A stretch of 64,000 nt of DNA from an uncultured Oscillospiraceae bacterium (lineage in GTDB: Bacteria; Bacillota; Clostridia; Oscillospirales; Acutalibacteraceae): contig CABUFC010000006.1 of the NCBI GenBank assembly GCA_902490735.1, positions 21,258 through 85,257 of the forward strand, written 5' to 3'. Under the pieces are notes generated by a model. It searched no databases, was not told the origin of the DNA, and saw only the letters and a list, made by a program, of their open reading frames with translations. Below are positions 43,464 to 50,834 of the stretch, piece after piece. Both the position numbers and the translations under genes were made by a program. Numbering within the stretch: the stretch's first letter is position 1; every line of letters starts with the position of its first letter.

Positions 43464-44638
43464 TTCACGATTATTCTAATGTAAGTTTTAAAAATAATGG
43501 CAAACTAAAACTCTTAATAATTGTGGGAACCCGTCCTGAAATAATAAGACTGGCCGCGGTAATAAATAAATGCAGAGAATATTTTGACTGTATTTTAGCT
43601 CATACCGGTCAAAACTACGATTATACTTTAAACGGCGTATTTTTTAAGGACTTAAAGCTAAATGACCCTGACGTTTATATGAATGCCGTAGGGGACGATC
43701 TTGGAAGTACTATAGGTAATATTATTGATTGTTCTTATAAACTGATGTCAGAAATAAAGCCGGATGCCATGCTTATTTTGGGCGATACTAACTCCTGCCT
43801 TTCTGCAATTCCGGCAAAACGCCTTCATATACCTATTTTCCATATGGAAGCCGGAAACCGCTGCAAGGACGAATGTTTGCCGGAAGAAACCAACAGAAGA
43901 ATCGTTGATATTATTTCCGATGTTAATTTAGCCTACAGCGAGCATGCAAGAAGATATCTTGCAGATTGCGGGCTTCCCAAAGAACGCACATATGTTACAG
44001 GTTCTCCTATGGCGGAAGTGCTTCACAAAAACCTTTCCGAAATTGAAAACTCCGATATTCATAAACGCTTAGGGTTAGAAAAAGGCCGGTATATTTTGCT
44101 TTCTGCACACCGAGAAGAAAATATCGATACAGAAAAAAACTTTAACAGCTTATTTAATGCCATTAATAAAATGGCTGAAAAATATGATATGCCTGTTCTA
44201 TATTCCTGCCACCCGCGTTCTAAAAAACGCTTAGAGGTCAGCGGGTTTAAACTTGATAAAAGGGTAATTAAGCACGAGCCATTAGGCTTTCATGATTACA
44301 ATTGCTTGCAAATGAACGCTTTTGCGGTGGTTTCTGACAGTGGAACGTTGCCTGAGGAATCAAGCTTCTTTACAAGCATAGGACACCCGTTTCCGGCGGT
44401 CTGCATAAGAACCTCCACAGAAAGACCTGAGGCTTTAGACAAAGCTTGTTTCGTACTTGCGGGAATAGATGAAAAATCTCTTTTACAAGCGGTAGATACT
44501 GCAGTAGAATTGAATAAATGCGGTGCTAACGGTATACCGGTACCTGATTATACAGATGAAAATGTTTCAACCAAAGTTGTAAAAATTATTCAATCGTATA
44601 CCGGAATTGTCGATAAAATGGTTTGGAGAAAATATTAA
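43451..44638 (+). CDS. capG: UDP-N-acetylglucosamine 2-epimerase family enzyme (CapG type)
   Basis: A 395-residue GT-B-fold epimerase of the WecB family. Visible are VGTRPEIIRLAAVI near 26, the AHTGQNYDYTLNGVFF loop, LILGDTNSCLSA, FHMEAGNRCKDECLPEETNRRIVD near 130-155, and SDSGTLPEESSFF near 295. In the CapE-CapF-CapG route this enzyme makes UDP-L-FucNAc by C2 epimerisation. It overlaps the acyltransferase gene by 13 bases and has GGAG inside that gene. It ends the operon. Confidence 0.9.
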   Translation: MEKIIHDYSNVSFKNNGKLKLLIIVGTRPEIIRLAAVINKCREYFDCILAHTGQNYDYTLNGVFFKDLKLNDPDVYMNAVGDDLGSTIGNIIDCSYKLMSEIKPDAMLILGDTNSCLSAIPAKRLHIPIFHMEAGNRCKDECLPEETNRRIVDIISDVNLAYSEHARRYLADCGLPKERTYVTGSPMAEVLHKNLSEIENSDIHKRLGLEKGRYILLSAHREENIDTEKNFNSLFNAINKMAEKYDMPVLYSCHPRSKKRLEVSGFKLDKRVIKHEPLGFHDYNCLQMNAFAVVSDSGTLPEESSFFTSIGHPFPAVCIRTSTERPEALDKACFVLAGIDEKSLLQAVDTAVELNKCGANGIPVPDYTDENVSTKVVKIIQSYTGIVDKMVWRKY

Positions 44639-44644
44639 AATTTG

Positions 44645-44670
44645 CGGCACTTAAATCAAGTGCCGTTTTT
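44645..44670 (+). terminator. Terminator of the cap operon
   Basis: CGGCACTT, a five-base loop, AAGTGCCG and TTTTTG, a few bases past the capG stop. Confidence 0.9.
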
Positions 44671-44707
44671 GTTTGGGTTTAGTATAAAAAATGTTTAGAA
44701 AGAAAAA

Positions 44708-44736
44708 TCGCGGCGAAGTATTCTGCTTCGCCGCGA
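44708..44736 (-). terminator. Terminator of the LPxTG protein gene
   Basis: TCGCGGCGAAG and CTTCGCCGCGA form an 11-base stem. On the minus strand it is followed by TTTTTC, 22 bases past the stop of the LPxTG gene. Confidence 0.9.
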
Positions 44737-44758
44737 TATGCGTTATATTGCGTTTTTG

Positions 44759-46372
44759 CTATCTGTTATATACTCTTTTCTTTTTGCCGAAAATAAGTGT
44801 TACCGCAATTCCAATTAAAGAGAGCATCATCAGCGCGAGCCAAAGCCCAATGTGGCTGTTATCGCCGGTATTAGGTAAGGTAGCGTTTCCGCCTCTTGCC
44901 GCAAGAACGGTGAGGGTGGTATTGACCTCGCCGTTATCGAAGAGAACGGTAACGGTGTGATCGCCAACAGATAATTTCTCAAGCGTTTCGGGTTTCAAGG
45001 TAACAATGGTGCTGCCTTTTTCCACCGTGTAGTCCACGTCTTTAACAAGTTCTACGCCGTCAAGTTTTACGCCTACAAAGTGGTCAAAGCTATCTTCTTC
45101 GCCGTTGTTCTTAACGGTGATTACAACACCTGCTTTGCCGCCCTTTGTCCATTCTTTCTCTGCTTTGCCCGAAAGGCCTTTAACAGAGATTATATTATAG
45201 GAAACAGGCTCCCATTTTGCATAAAGGGTGGTTTCGTTCCAGGTGATGGTATCGTTATCGAAATCAAACTCGGTTTCAAACTCTTCTTCCCAGAACCAAC
45301 CTGCGAATACAAAGCCTTCTTTTTCGGGGTCTTCGGGCTTGGTTATCTTAGTGCCTGACTTAACACCGGTTATTGTTTCAACATCACTTCCGCCATTGCT
45401 TTCAAAGTAAACGGTAGCACCGGCAATTACGGGATCCATAGTTGTCCAGTCGTCGAGTTCTATATCACCAAGAAAGATTTTAACAGTGATATATTTGCCT
45501 ATATCTTCGCTTCTGAAGGTGTAGGTCTTACCGGTTTCACCGGGGATTTCGGTAAGGTTATGAATAACTCTTCCTTCGTTATCCTCTGATTCTTCGTTTT
45601 GATACCATTTATAGGTAAAGCTATCTTTATCGGGGTCGGGCTCTATTTCAACGGTTGAGCCTACAATTGTGTTTTCATAATAAGAAGCAATGCTATCGAT
45701 ATCAGTATTAAGGGTGATTTTGGCCGGTTCGCCCGCTTTGTCTGTTTGGGTTGCAGCAACGCGGGTATAGATATCATACTCGGTAGCGGGTTCAAGATTG
45801 TCAAAATTAACACAATCATCGCACGCCGGATCGGGTAAAACAGAGTTTTCCCAGTCTTTTTCGGTAATTTCCGTGCCCTTGGGGACGATTATATATTCCT
45901 GGCCTTTAATTCCTTCTAAGTTGATGAAATCGCTGCCCCAAGCCATAAAGTCGGTTTTTATAACAGCTTTTTTTGTCGGATCGGTGTACGAATCAAAATA
46001 AATAACACATCCCGATTCGCCGTTAGGTCCCGGGACATAAGGACTATAATAAACAACCTGACTATTACTCTGGCAATCCTGCTCAAAAGTATAAGACGAA
46101 GAATTGGGACTTTCATATACCAGCTCATTGTCGATGTATACATGCATCGCCAGACCTCCGGATGACGCTTGGATTTTCGATCCGCTCAAAAATATAGTTC
46201 CATCACCAAACTTATAACCGTCGGTGGTAGGATAGAACATCTTGATTTCACCGGATTTAACTACGTTTAACTCTTGCGCTTGTGCCATAAGGCTTACTGC
46301 CGTCATGAGAGTGAGCACAAGTGCAAGGCTGAGCACAAGGCTTATTGCCTTTACTTTTACAGATTTTTTCAT
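44759..46372 (-). CDS. LPxTG-anchored surface protein with InlB-type B repeat
   Basis: A 537-residue secreted wall protein. It has a signal peptide with a long hydrophobic core (ISLVLSLALVLTLMTAVSL) ending near MAQAQE, and extracellular beta-rich domains. One Listeria-Bacteroides B repeat (FESNGGSDVETITG...FAGWFWEEEFETEFDF...TLYAKWEP, about residues 325-392) and an X2-like domain (about 395-495) follow. The C-terminal sorting signal is LPNTG near 504, then a hydrophobic helix and KKKRVYNR. A sortase must be encoded elsewhere. GGAGG precedes the start. A 20-base perfect palindrome overlaps the transcription start region, so the gene may be repressed. Confidence 0.92.
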   Translation of the reverse strand: MKKSVKVKAISLVLSLALVLTLMTAVSLMAQAQELNVVKSGEIKMFYPTTDGYKFGDGTIFLSGSKIQASSGGLAMHVYIDNELVYESPNSSSYTFEQDCQSNSQVVYYSPYVPGPNGESGCVIYFDSYTDPTKKAVIKTDFMAWGSDFINLEGIKGQEYIIVPKGTEITEKDWENSVLPDPACDDCVNFDNLEPATEYDIYTRVAATQTDKAGEPAKITLNTDIDSIASYYENTIVGSTVEIEPDPDKDSFTYKWYQNEESEDNEGRVIHNLTEIPGETGKTYTFRSEDIGKYITVKIFLGDIELDDWTTMDPVIAGATVYFESNGGSDVETITGVKSGTKITKPEDPEKEGFVFAGWFWEEEFETEFDFDNDTITWNETTLYAKWEPVSYNIISVKGLSGKAEKEWTKGGKAGVVITVKNNGEEDSFDHFVGVKLDGVELVKDVDYTVEKGSTIVTLKPETLEKLSVGDHTVTVLFDNGEVNTTLTVLAARGGNATLPNTGDNSHIGLWLALMMLSLIGIAVTLIFGKKKRVYNR

Positions 46373-46391
46373 ATGTATTCATCCTCCTAAC

Positions 46392-46436
46392 AAATACTAT
46401 ATATAGTATTTTATCACATTAACATACATTTTTCAA
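46392..46436 (-). promoter_or_regulatory. Promoter and 20-base palindromic operator of the LPxTG gene
   Basis: On the minus strand TTGAAA (46431-46436) and TAAAAT (46408-46413) are 17 bases apart. The perfect palindrome AAATACTATATATAGTATTT at 46392-46411 covers the end of the -10 box and the expected start point. Its half-site AATACTAT is the same as that of the XRE-linked palindrome at 58175-58191. Confidence 0.65.
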
Positions 46437-46585
46437 CAGGAGAACTAATAATATTATAAAAATCAATTCATATTACAAGCCCGAAACATTCTTTAATTAT
46501 AAAAAGTTCGAACCCGTCAATTGTGGTCGGAGTTTTCATAACGCAAGTGAACGGCTTCGGGGTAGAGGTTCTAGATAACAACAGA

Positions 46586-46608
46586 GCCTAACCCGGATTG
46601 GGTCAGGC
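46586..46608 (-). terminator. Hairpin downstream of tRNA-Pro
   Basis: GCCTGACCC and GGGTTAGGC (minus strand) enclose a five-base loop, eight bases past the tRNA end, followed by TCTGTTGTTATCT. A moderate terminator. Confidence 0.55.
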
Positions 46609-46616
46609 CCTGCCTG

Positions 46617-46693
46617 TGGTCGGGATGACAGGATTCGAACCTGCGGCATCCTGCTCCCAAAGCAGGCGCTCTACCAAACTGAGCCACATCCCG
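46617..46693 (-). tRNA. tRNA-Pro (anticodon UGG)
   Basis: A 77-nt tRNA on the minus strand starting CGGGATGTGGCTCAG and ending CATCCCGACCA with encoded CCA. The acceptor stem CGGGATG/CATCCCG is complete. The anticodon stem CCTGC/GCAGG encloses TTTGGGA, giving anticodon UGG. The T arm has GGTTCGAATCC. It is the only complete copy; its first 38 bases are repeated twice upstream. Confidence 0.96.
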
Positions 46694-46830
46694 AAATATT
46701 AAATTGTAACAATAACGCTTTGGTCGCCCTCTTGCGGTGCCCGGCATAAAGCTCCAAATGTCGCTTTCTTGCCGACCGCGGCGCTTCGTAATGCTCGCTT
46801 ATTCGTCCACCGGACGTGCTCGCAACCTCA

Positions 46831-46868
46831 CCCAAAGCAGGCGCTCTACCAAACTGAGCCACATCCCG
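46831..46868 (-). pseudogene. Truncated tRNA-Pro 5' half, copy A
   Basis: Identical to bases 1-38 of the complete tRNA-Pro, from the acceptor 5' strand through the D arm into the anticodon loop (ending CTTTGGG). It then changes abruptly to TGAGGTTGCGAGC. It lacks the T arm and acceptor 3' strand and cannot form a tRNA. Confidence 0.9.
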
Positions 46869-47005
46869 AAATATTAAATTGTAACAATAACGCTTTGGTC
46901 GCCCTCTTGCGGTGCCCGGCATAAAGCTCCAAATGTCGCTTTCTTGCCGACCGCGGCGCTTCGTAATGCTCGCTTATTCGTCCACCGGACGTGCTCGCAA
47001 CCTCA

Positions 47006-47043
47006 CCCAAAGCAGGCGCTCTACCAAACTGAGCCACATCCCG
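47006..47043 (-). pseudogene. Truncated tRNA-Pro 5' half, copy B
   Basis: The second identical 38-base tRNA-Pro 5' half, 175 bases upstream of copy A. On the transcribed strand it comes first after the promoter at 47162-47190. Confidence 0.9.
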
Positions 47044-47161
47044 AAATATTAAATTGTAACAATAACGCTTTGGTCGCCCTCTTGCGGTGCCCGGCATAAA
47101 GCTCCAAATGTCGCTTTCTTGCCGACCGCGGCGCGAAAGAGCATACTCGTGATTGTTGTTA

Positions 47162-47190
47162 ATTATATATCAAAACACGGATTTTGTCAA
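47162..47190 (-). promoter_or_regulatory. Consensus promoter driving the tRNA-Pro region
   Basis: On the minus strand TTGACA (47185-47190) and TATAAT (47162-47167) match consensus exactly with a 17-base spacer. It begins just past the mnmA stop. The predicted transcript crosses both truncated halves before reaching the intact tRNA about 460 bases later. Confidence 0.85.
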
Positions 47191-47198
47191 TTAAGTTT

Positions 47199-48299
47199 TT
47201 AAATATATATTTCGCCGCCGCCAAGCAAAATGTCACCATCATAGATTACGGCAAATTGACCGGGAGTTACAGCACGCTGGGGCTCAGAAAATGCAAGGTT
47301 GTAATTGCCGTTTTCGTCTTTAGACAGAACAGCATAAGCCTCTTTGGCGCTATATCTTAATTTGGCTGTAACCTTAATACTTTGATTAAGATTATCAAAT
47401 GCGGAAAACACCGCGTTTTTTATTTTTACATTTTTTGAAAAAAGGTCGTCGCTGTTGCCTAAAACGACGGTATTATTTGCCGCGTTTTTATTGGTTACAA
47501 ACATAGGCTTGCCAAAACTGACGTTTAAGCCTTTTCTCTGGCCGATTGTATAGTTAATTATTCCGTTATGCTTGCCGATAACTTGACCGGAAGTATCAAC
47601 AAAATTACCGCTAGGAAAATCGCCGCATCTTTTTTTTAAAAACTCGGCATATTTACCGTCAGGGATAAAACATATATCCTGGCTGTCTTTCTTATTTGCA
47701 TTTAAAAAGTTGTTTTTTTCTGCAATTTCCCGAACTTCGCTTTTGGTTAAATCGCCAAGAGGAAAAACTATTCTTTTTAGCTGTTCACTTGTCAACATAT
47801 ATAAAACATAGGTTTGATCTTTATTTACATCTTTGGGTTTTTGAATTAAATATCTGTCGCCGCTTTTTACTATGCGGGCGTAATGCCCTGTGGCAATATA
47901 GTCAAAACCCAAAATATCCGCGCGTTTTAACATGGCGTCAAACTTTATGTGTCGGTTACATTCGATACAAGGATTTGGAGTAAGCCCGTCAATATATTTT
48001 TGTGAAAAATCGTTAATTACCTGTTGCTCGAAAATCTCTTTAAAATTAAATACATAGTGTCTTATATTAAGCCTTAAGCAAACGCTCCGCGCATCTTCAA
48101 CATCGCTTAAAGAACAACAGGTTTTTGTTAACTTTTGCTCATAATCCTCGCCGTCATAAAGTCTAAGCGTTGCTCCGGAAACATCGTAATTGTTTTCAAG
48201 CAAAAGCTTTGCTGCGACAGAGCTATCCACCCCGCCGCTCATGCCGCAGAGTACTTTTTTTGGTGCGTCGTTTTTGTTTTGCAAAATAAATTCGGGCAT
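47199..48299 (-). CDS. mnmA: tRNA-specific 2-thiouridylase MnmA
   Basis: Adds sulfur to U34 of tRNAs for Lys, Glu and Gln. A PP-loop ATPase with GMSGGVDSSVAAKLL near residue 19, TPNPCIECNRHIKFD near 107 (first catalytic Cys), GHYARIV, KDQTYVLY, and KDSQDICFIPDGKYAEFL near 205 (second catalytic Cys). A C-terminal beta-barrel follows. GGAG precedes the ATG. The length of 366 residues is normal. Confidence 0.96.
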   Translation of the reverse strand: MPEFILQNKNDAPKKVLCGMSGGVDSSVAAKLLLENNYDVSGATLRLYDGEDYEQKLTKTCCSLSDVEDARSVCLRLNIRHYVFNFKEIFEQQVINDFSQKYIDGLTPNPCIECNRHIKFDAMLKRADILGFDYIATGHYARIVKSGDRYLIQKPKDVNKDQTYVLYMLTSEQLKRIVFPLGDLTKSEVREIAEKNNFLNANKKDSQDICFIPDGKYAEFLKKRCGDFPSGNFVDTSGQVIGKHNGIINYTIGQRKGLNVSFGKPMFVTNKNAANNTVVLGNSDDLFSKNVKIKNAVFSAFDNLNQSIKVTAKLRYSAKEAYAVLSKDENGNYNLAFSEPQRAVTPGQFAVIYDGDILLGGGEIYI

Positions 48300-48385
48300 A
48301 TTTCTCCTTGAAAAAACAATGTAAATTATGTTATTATTGGAACAATATAATATAGTAATGATATTTTAACATAAACGGAGCAAAA

Positions 48386-49216
48386 ATGGAATCTTTTTTT
48401 AAACGGAAAAGAATAATAATTTTTATAATTGTTTCAGTTTTTATAATAATATTTTGGTATTATAATAACAATACAATTGCCGTAAACAGGGTAAAAATTA
48501 CGAGTGATAAAGTAAAATCCAAAATTACCTTTGTACAGCTTTGTGATTTGCACGGCAAAGTATTCGGAGATAATAATGAAACACTTTTAAACAAAATATC
48601 TAAAATTTCACCTGATTTTATTTGTGTTACAGGGGATATGTTTACAAGAAACGATGTGAACGGACAGAATGTTGCGGTTTCTTTATTAAAGCGCCTTAGT
48701 GAAAAGAATAAAGTGTTTTTTGTGCGTGGCGAGCACGATGGCAGCGAGAAATTTCTTGAAGAGCTTAATAATGTTGGCGTTAATGTTTTGTCAGACCAAA
48801 AAAAGAGTATTGAAATTAATAATAACACAATAGATATTTACGGCATAGGTGCTGTATATTTCCCCGAAAGTTATAATTTAGATAATGTATTTGACAATCC
48901 CGATCCAAATCATTATAATATTCTTATGGCGCATATATTGAATTTTGAAGCATATAAAAGCTTTGGTGCGGACATAACGATAGTCGGCGATACCCATGGC
49001 GGTCAGGTTAGATTGCCGTTTATAGGGCCTGTTATATATGAAAACACATGGTTTCCTGCATTTAATTACAGTGGCGCTGTTTATGATAAAGGTAAGTACA
49101 GTGTTGACGGATTTGATTTTTACGTATCGTCGGGACTTGGTTCATATCCATACGATATAAGACTGTTTAACCGCCCGGAAATTGCTGTCTTTGATATTTT
49201 ACCAAAAGGGGAATAG
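48386..49216 (+). CDS. Membrane-anchored metallophosphoesterase (YkuE-like)
   Basis: A 276-residue protein with an N-terminal membrane helix (IIIFIIVSVFIIIFWYY, residues about 9-25) and an outward calcineurin-like phosphoesterase domain. The metal motifs are FVQLCDLHGKVF, CVTGDMFTR, FVRGEHDG, LMAHILNF and VGDTHGGQVRLP. In the third motif GEHD replaces the commoner GNHD. The substrate is unknown; YkuE relatives may act on membrane phospholipids. It precedes a zinc-ribbon gene by five bases. Confidence 0.87.
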   Translation: MESFFKRKRIIIFIIVSVFIIIFWYYNNNTIAVNRVKITSDKVKSKITFVQLCDLHGKVFGDNNETLLNKISKISPDFICVTGDMFTRNDVNGQNVAVSLLKRLSEKNKVFFVRGEHDGSEKFLEELNNVGVNVLSDQKKSIEINNNTIDIYGIGAVYFPESYNLDNVFDNPDPNHYNILMAHILNFEAYKSFGADITIVGDTHGGQVRLPFIGPVIYENTWFPAFNYSGAVYDKGKYSVDGFDFYVSSGLGSYPYDIRLFNRPEIAVFDILPKGE

Positions 49217-49221
49217 TATTT

Positions 49222-49551
49222 ATGTTTTGTAAGCATTGCGGAAAAGAATTGTCAGAAAATGATAAGTTTTGCATAAATTGCGGAAGCCCGGTATCAATAG
49301 AGTCCTCTGCTGTAGTTATTAAATCAAAAAAAGAGGATAAGGCGGCTTTACCGCTTTATAAACGCTGGTGGTTTTGGGTTATTATCGCTGTTACCTTGAT
49401 TGTTTTAGTGTCTGAATTTCTCGATCTTTTTAAGGAACAGCAAAATACAGACAATCCTTATAATAACTATCGCCAGTTTGAAGAAATTCCGGATGATGAA
49501 GAAGAACTTTCCAAAGACCTTCAAGATCTTTTTGACAGTTTTAATTATTGA
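49222..49551 (+). CDS. Zinc-ribbon single-pass membrane protein
   Basis: A 109-residue protein with an N-terminal zinc ribbon (MFCKHCGKELSENDKFCINCGSPV, two CxxC knuckles), a basic linker, one membrane helix (WWFWVIIAVTLIVLVSEFL, about residues 50-68) and an acidic tail. Such proteins are common in Firmicutes; their function is not known. It is probably co-transcribed with the phosphoesterase. Confidence 0.82.
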   Translation: MFCKHCGKELSENDKFCINCGSPVSIESSAVVIKSKKEDKAALPLYKRWWFWVIIAVTLIVLVSEFLDLFKEQQNTDNPYNNYRQFEEIPDDEEELSKDLQDLFDSFNY

Positions 49552-49563
49552 ATAAAATAAAAA

Positions 49564-49578
49564 GACGGGATACCCGCC
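49564..49578. terminator. Short bidirectional terminator
   Basis: CGGG, ATA, CCCG with A-rich and T-rich flanks, between the convergent zinc-ribbon gene and the following minus-strand gene. Confidence 0.6.
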
Positions 49579-49857
49579 TTAAAAAATAATTTTTATTAAA
49601 AATAGTATTACAGATATTATGCTAACGGCTATAGCAGTTAGTACGCATCTGTTGATAATTACCTGTCTCTTGCGCTTTTTTCGGGCTTCGCTTTTGTGCG
49701 TAAGCCCGTATTTTTCTATAAGGCTGTCTGCCTCCATTTTTAATCGGTATGGGGGAGTATCGACATATTCCGGTTTTAAAAACATTATTACCTTTTCAAA
49801 ATATCTGTTATCGGTTTCGTTTATTTCAATAATAGATCTGTTAACTCCGCGCAACAT
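49579..49857 (-). CDS. Hypothetical tail-anchored membrane protein
   Basis: A 92-residue protein I do not recognise. It has a hydrophilic N-terminus (MLRGVNRSIIEINETDNRYFEKVIMFLKPE), a very basic patch KSEARKKRKRQVIINR near 55-70, and one C-terminal membrane helix (CVLTAIAVSIISVILFLIKIIF). The positive patch beside the helix suggests a cytoplasmic N-terminus. A GGAGG site at good spacing supports that it is real. Confidence 0.72.
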   Translation of the reverse strand: MLRGVNRSIIEINETDNRYFEKVIMFLKPEYVDTPPYRLKMEADSLIEKYGLTHKSEARKKRKRQVIINRCVLTAIAVSIISVILFLIKIIF

Positions 49858-49910
49858 AAAAACAAACCTCCAAAATCATTTGTCTTTATTTTGGACGGTT
49901 TGTTTTATTT

Positions 49911-50834
49911 TTATTCTAAGCTTTTAATAAACGCATCTATCGAATCGTCGTCTTTTTGATTAAAATCCTTATCGGTTTTATATAATGACCAATATTGCAC
50001 AAGTGACAGGTTTTCGTCAGGATTTACTTCTTTAAGTTCAGAAAGCGCTTCAACTTCGGTAAAATCCTTACAAGAATAGGTTTCAAAAGAAACGTTATTG
50101 TCGGGGTATACACCGCCTTCGCGAACCGGATATTCATGTTTCATTACTGTGCCGTTTAATGCATAAAAAACATGTTGTTTATTTAAATTAAAGCCAAGTT
50201 TTAAAGGTTTATTAATGTTTTTTTGTGTTATTGTGGCGTATTTATGCCCAAAATAAATTCTTTCATCTCTAAGATCGGTATATGGCCAAACGGATATTTG
50301 GCGGTTGTGTAGAAGCCCGGTATCTTTTGTATTAAACGGGATTATTTCTATACCGTTTAGCGCCGATACCGCAATAGCCCAAACAGCAAAACGCCGCGGA
50401 GTTTTTGCTGTGTTTTTTATTGTGCTTGTAACTTTAACCTTTTGTCCGTCATATTCAACCGTAATTTTATATGCTACATTATTGCTGATTTGCGGTAAAG
50501 GTGTAAAGACTGCCCCGGTATCTAAAAAACGGTATTCAACCTTTTCGTTATCGGGATAATAGCTTCCCGGTGTGCTTTCAGGGCTAAACCACAGCCTTTG
50601 GCCGCCGTAATTATACCAATAAGCGCCTTTGTAATAGTACTCATCGAAAGTTTTTCCAGACATCTTTTCTTCGGATTTATGATAGGTGTCGTTTAAAAGG
50701 TTTTCTCCGCCTACAAAGCCATATCTAATAATTCTCGGACCAATATCCACAGTAACAATTACTTCGGTAATTCCGTCAGAAATTTTAACTGCATTTCCAA
50801 AATCCTTATAATTTATCAATTCTTTTGTAATCAT
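49911..50834 (-). CDS. DUF4380-like beta-sandwich protein
   Basis: A 307-residue soluble protein without signal peptide. The N-terminal VKISDGITEVIVTVDIGPRIIRYGFVGGENLL followed by GGQRLWFSPE near 78 fits the aldose-epimerase-like DUF4380 family of sugar-binding folds. There is no clear catalytic evidence. It starts right at the tmcAL stop, so it is probably co-transcribed with that gene. Confidence 0.6.
   Translation of the reverse strand: MITKELINYKDFGNAVKISDGITEVIVTVDIGPRIIRYGFVGGENLLNDTYHKSEEKMSGKTFDEYYYKGAYWYNYGGQRLWFSPESTPGSYYPDNEKVEYRFLDTGAVFTPLPQISNNVAYKITVEYDGQKVKVTSTIKNTAKTPRRFAVWAIAVSALNGIEIIPFNTKDTGLLHNRQISVWPYTDLRDERIYFGHKYATITQKNINKPLKLGFNLNKQHVFYALNGTVMKHEYPVREGGVYPDNNVSFETYSCKDFTEVEALSELKEVNPDENLSLVQYWSLYKTDKDFNQKDDDSIDAFIKSLE

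Larger units (their letters stand above)
46656..47134. repeat. 175-bp tandem repeat overlapping tRNA-Pro (2.7 copies)
   Basis: Units start at 46656, 46831 and 47006, exactly 175 bases apart. The first two are complete, and the third ends at 47134 after 129 bases. Each unit holds the 5' 38 bases of tRNA-Pro, the AT-rich 5' flank, and a GC-richer segment. The three copies appear identical where they overlap, so the duplication is recent. Apparent minus-strand open frames in it are repeats of one another and not genes. Confidence 0.93.

Noticed and set aside
46671..47097. Two identical minus-strand open frames of 83 codons
   Set aside because: They are the 175-bp repeat read in one frame and run through tRNA sequence; no ribosome site and no protein-like composition.
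46656..47134. 175-bp units considered as a CRISPR array or rRNA-type repeat
   Set aside because: There is no repeat-spacer alternation; whole units are identical and contain a tRNA half.
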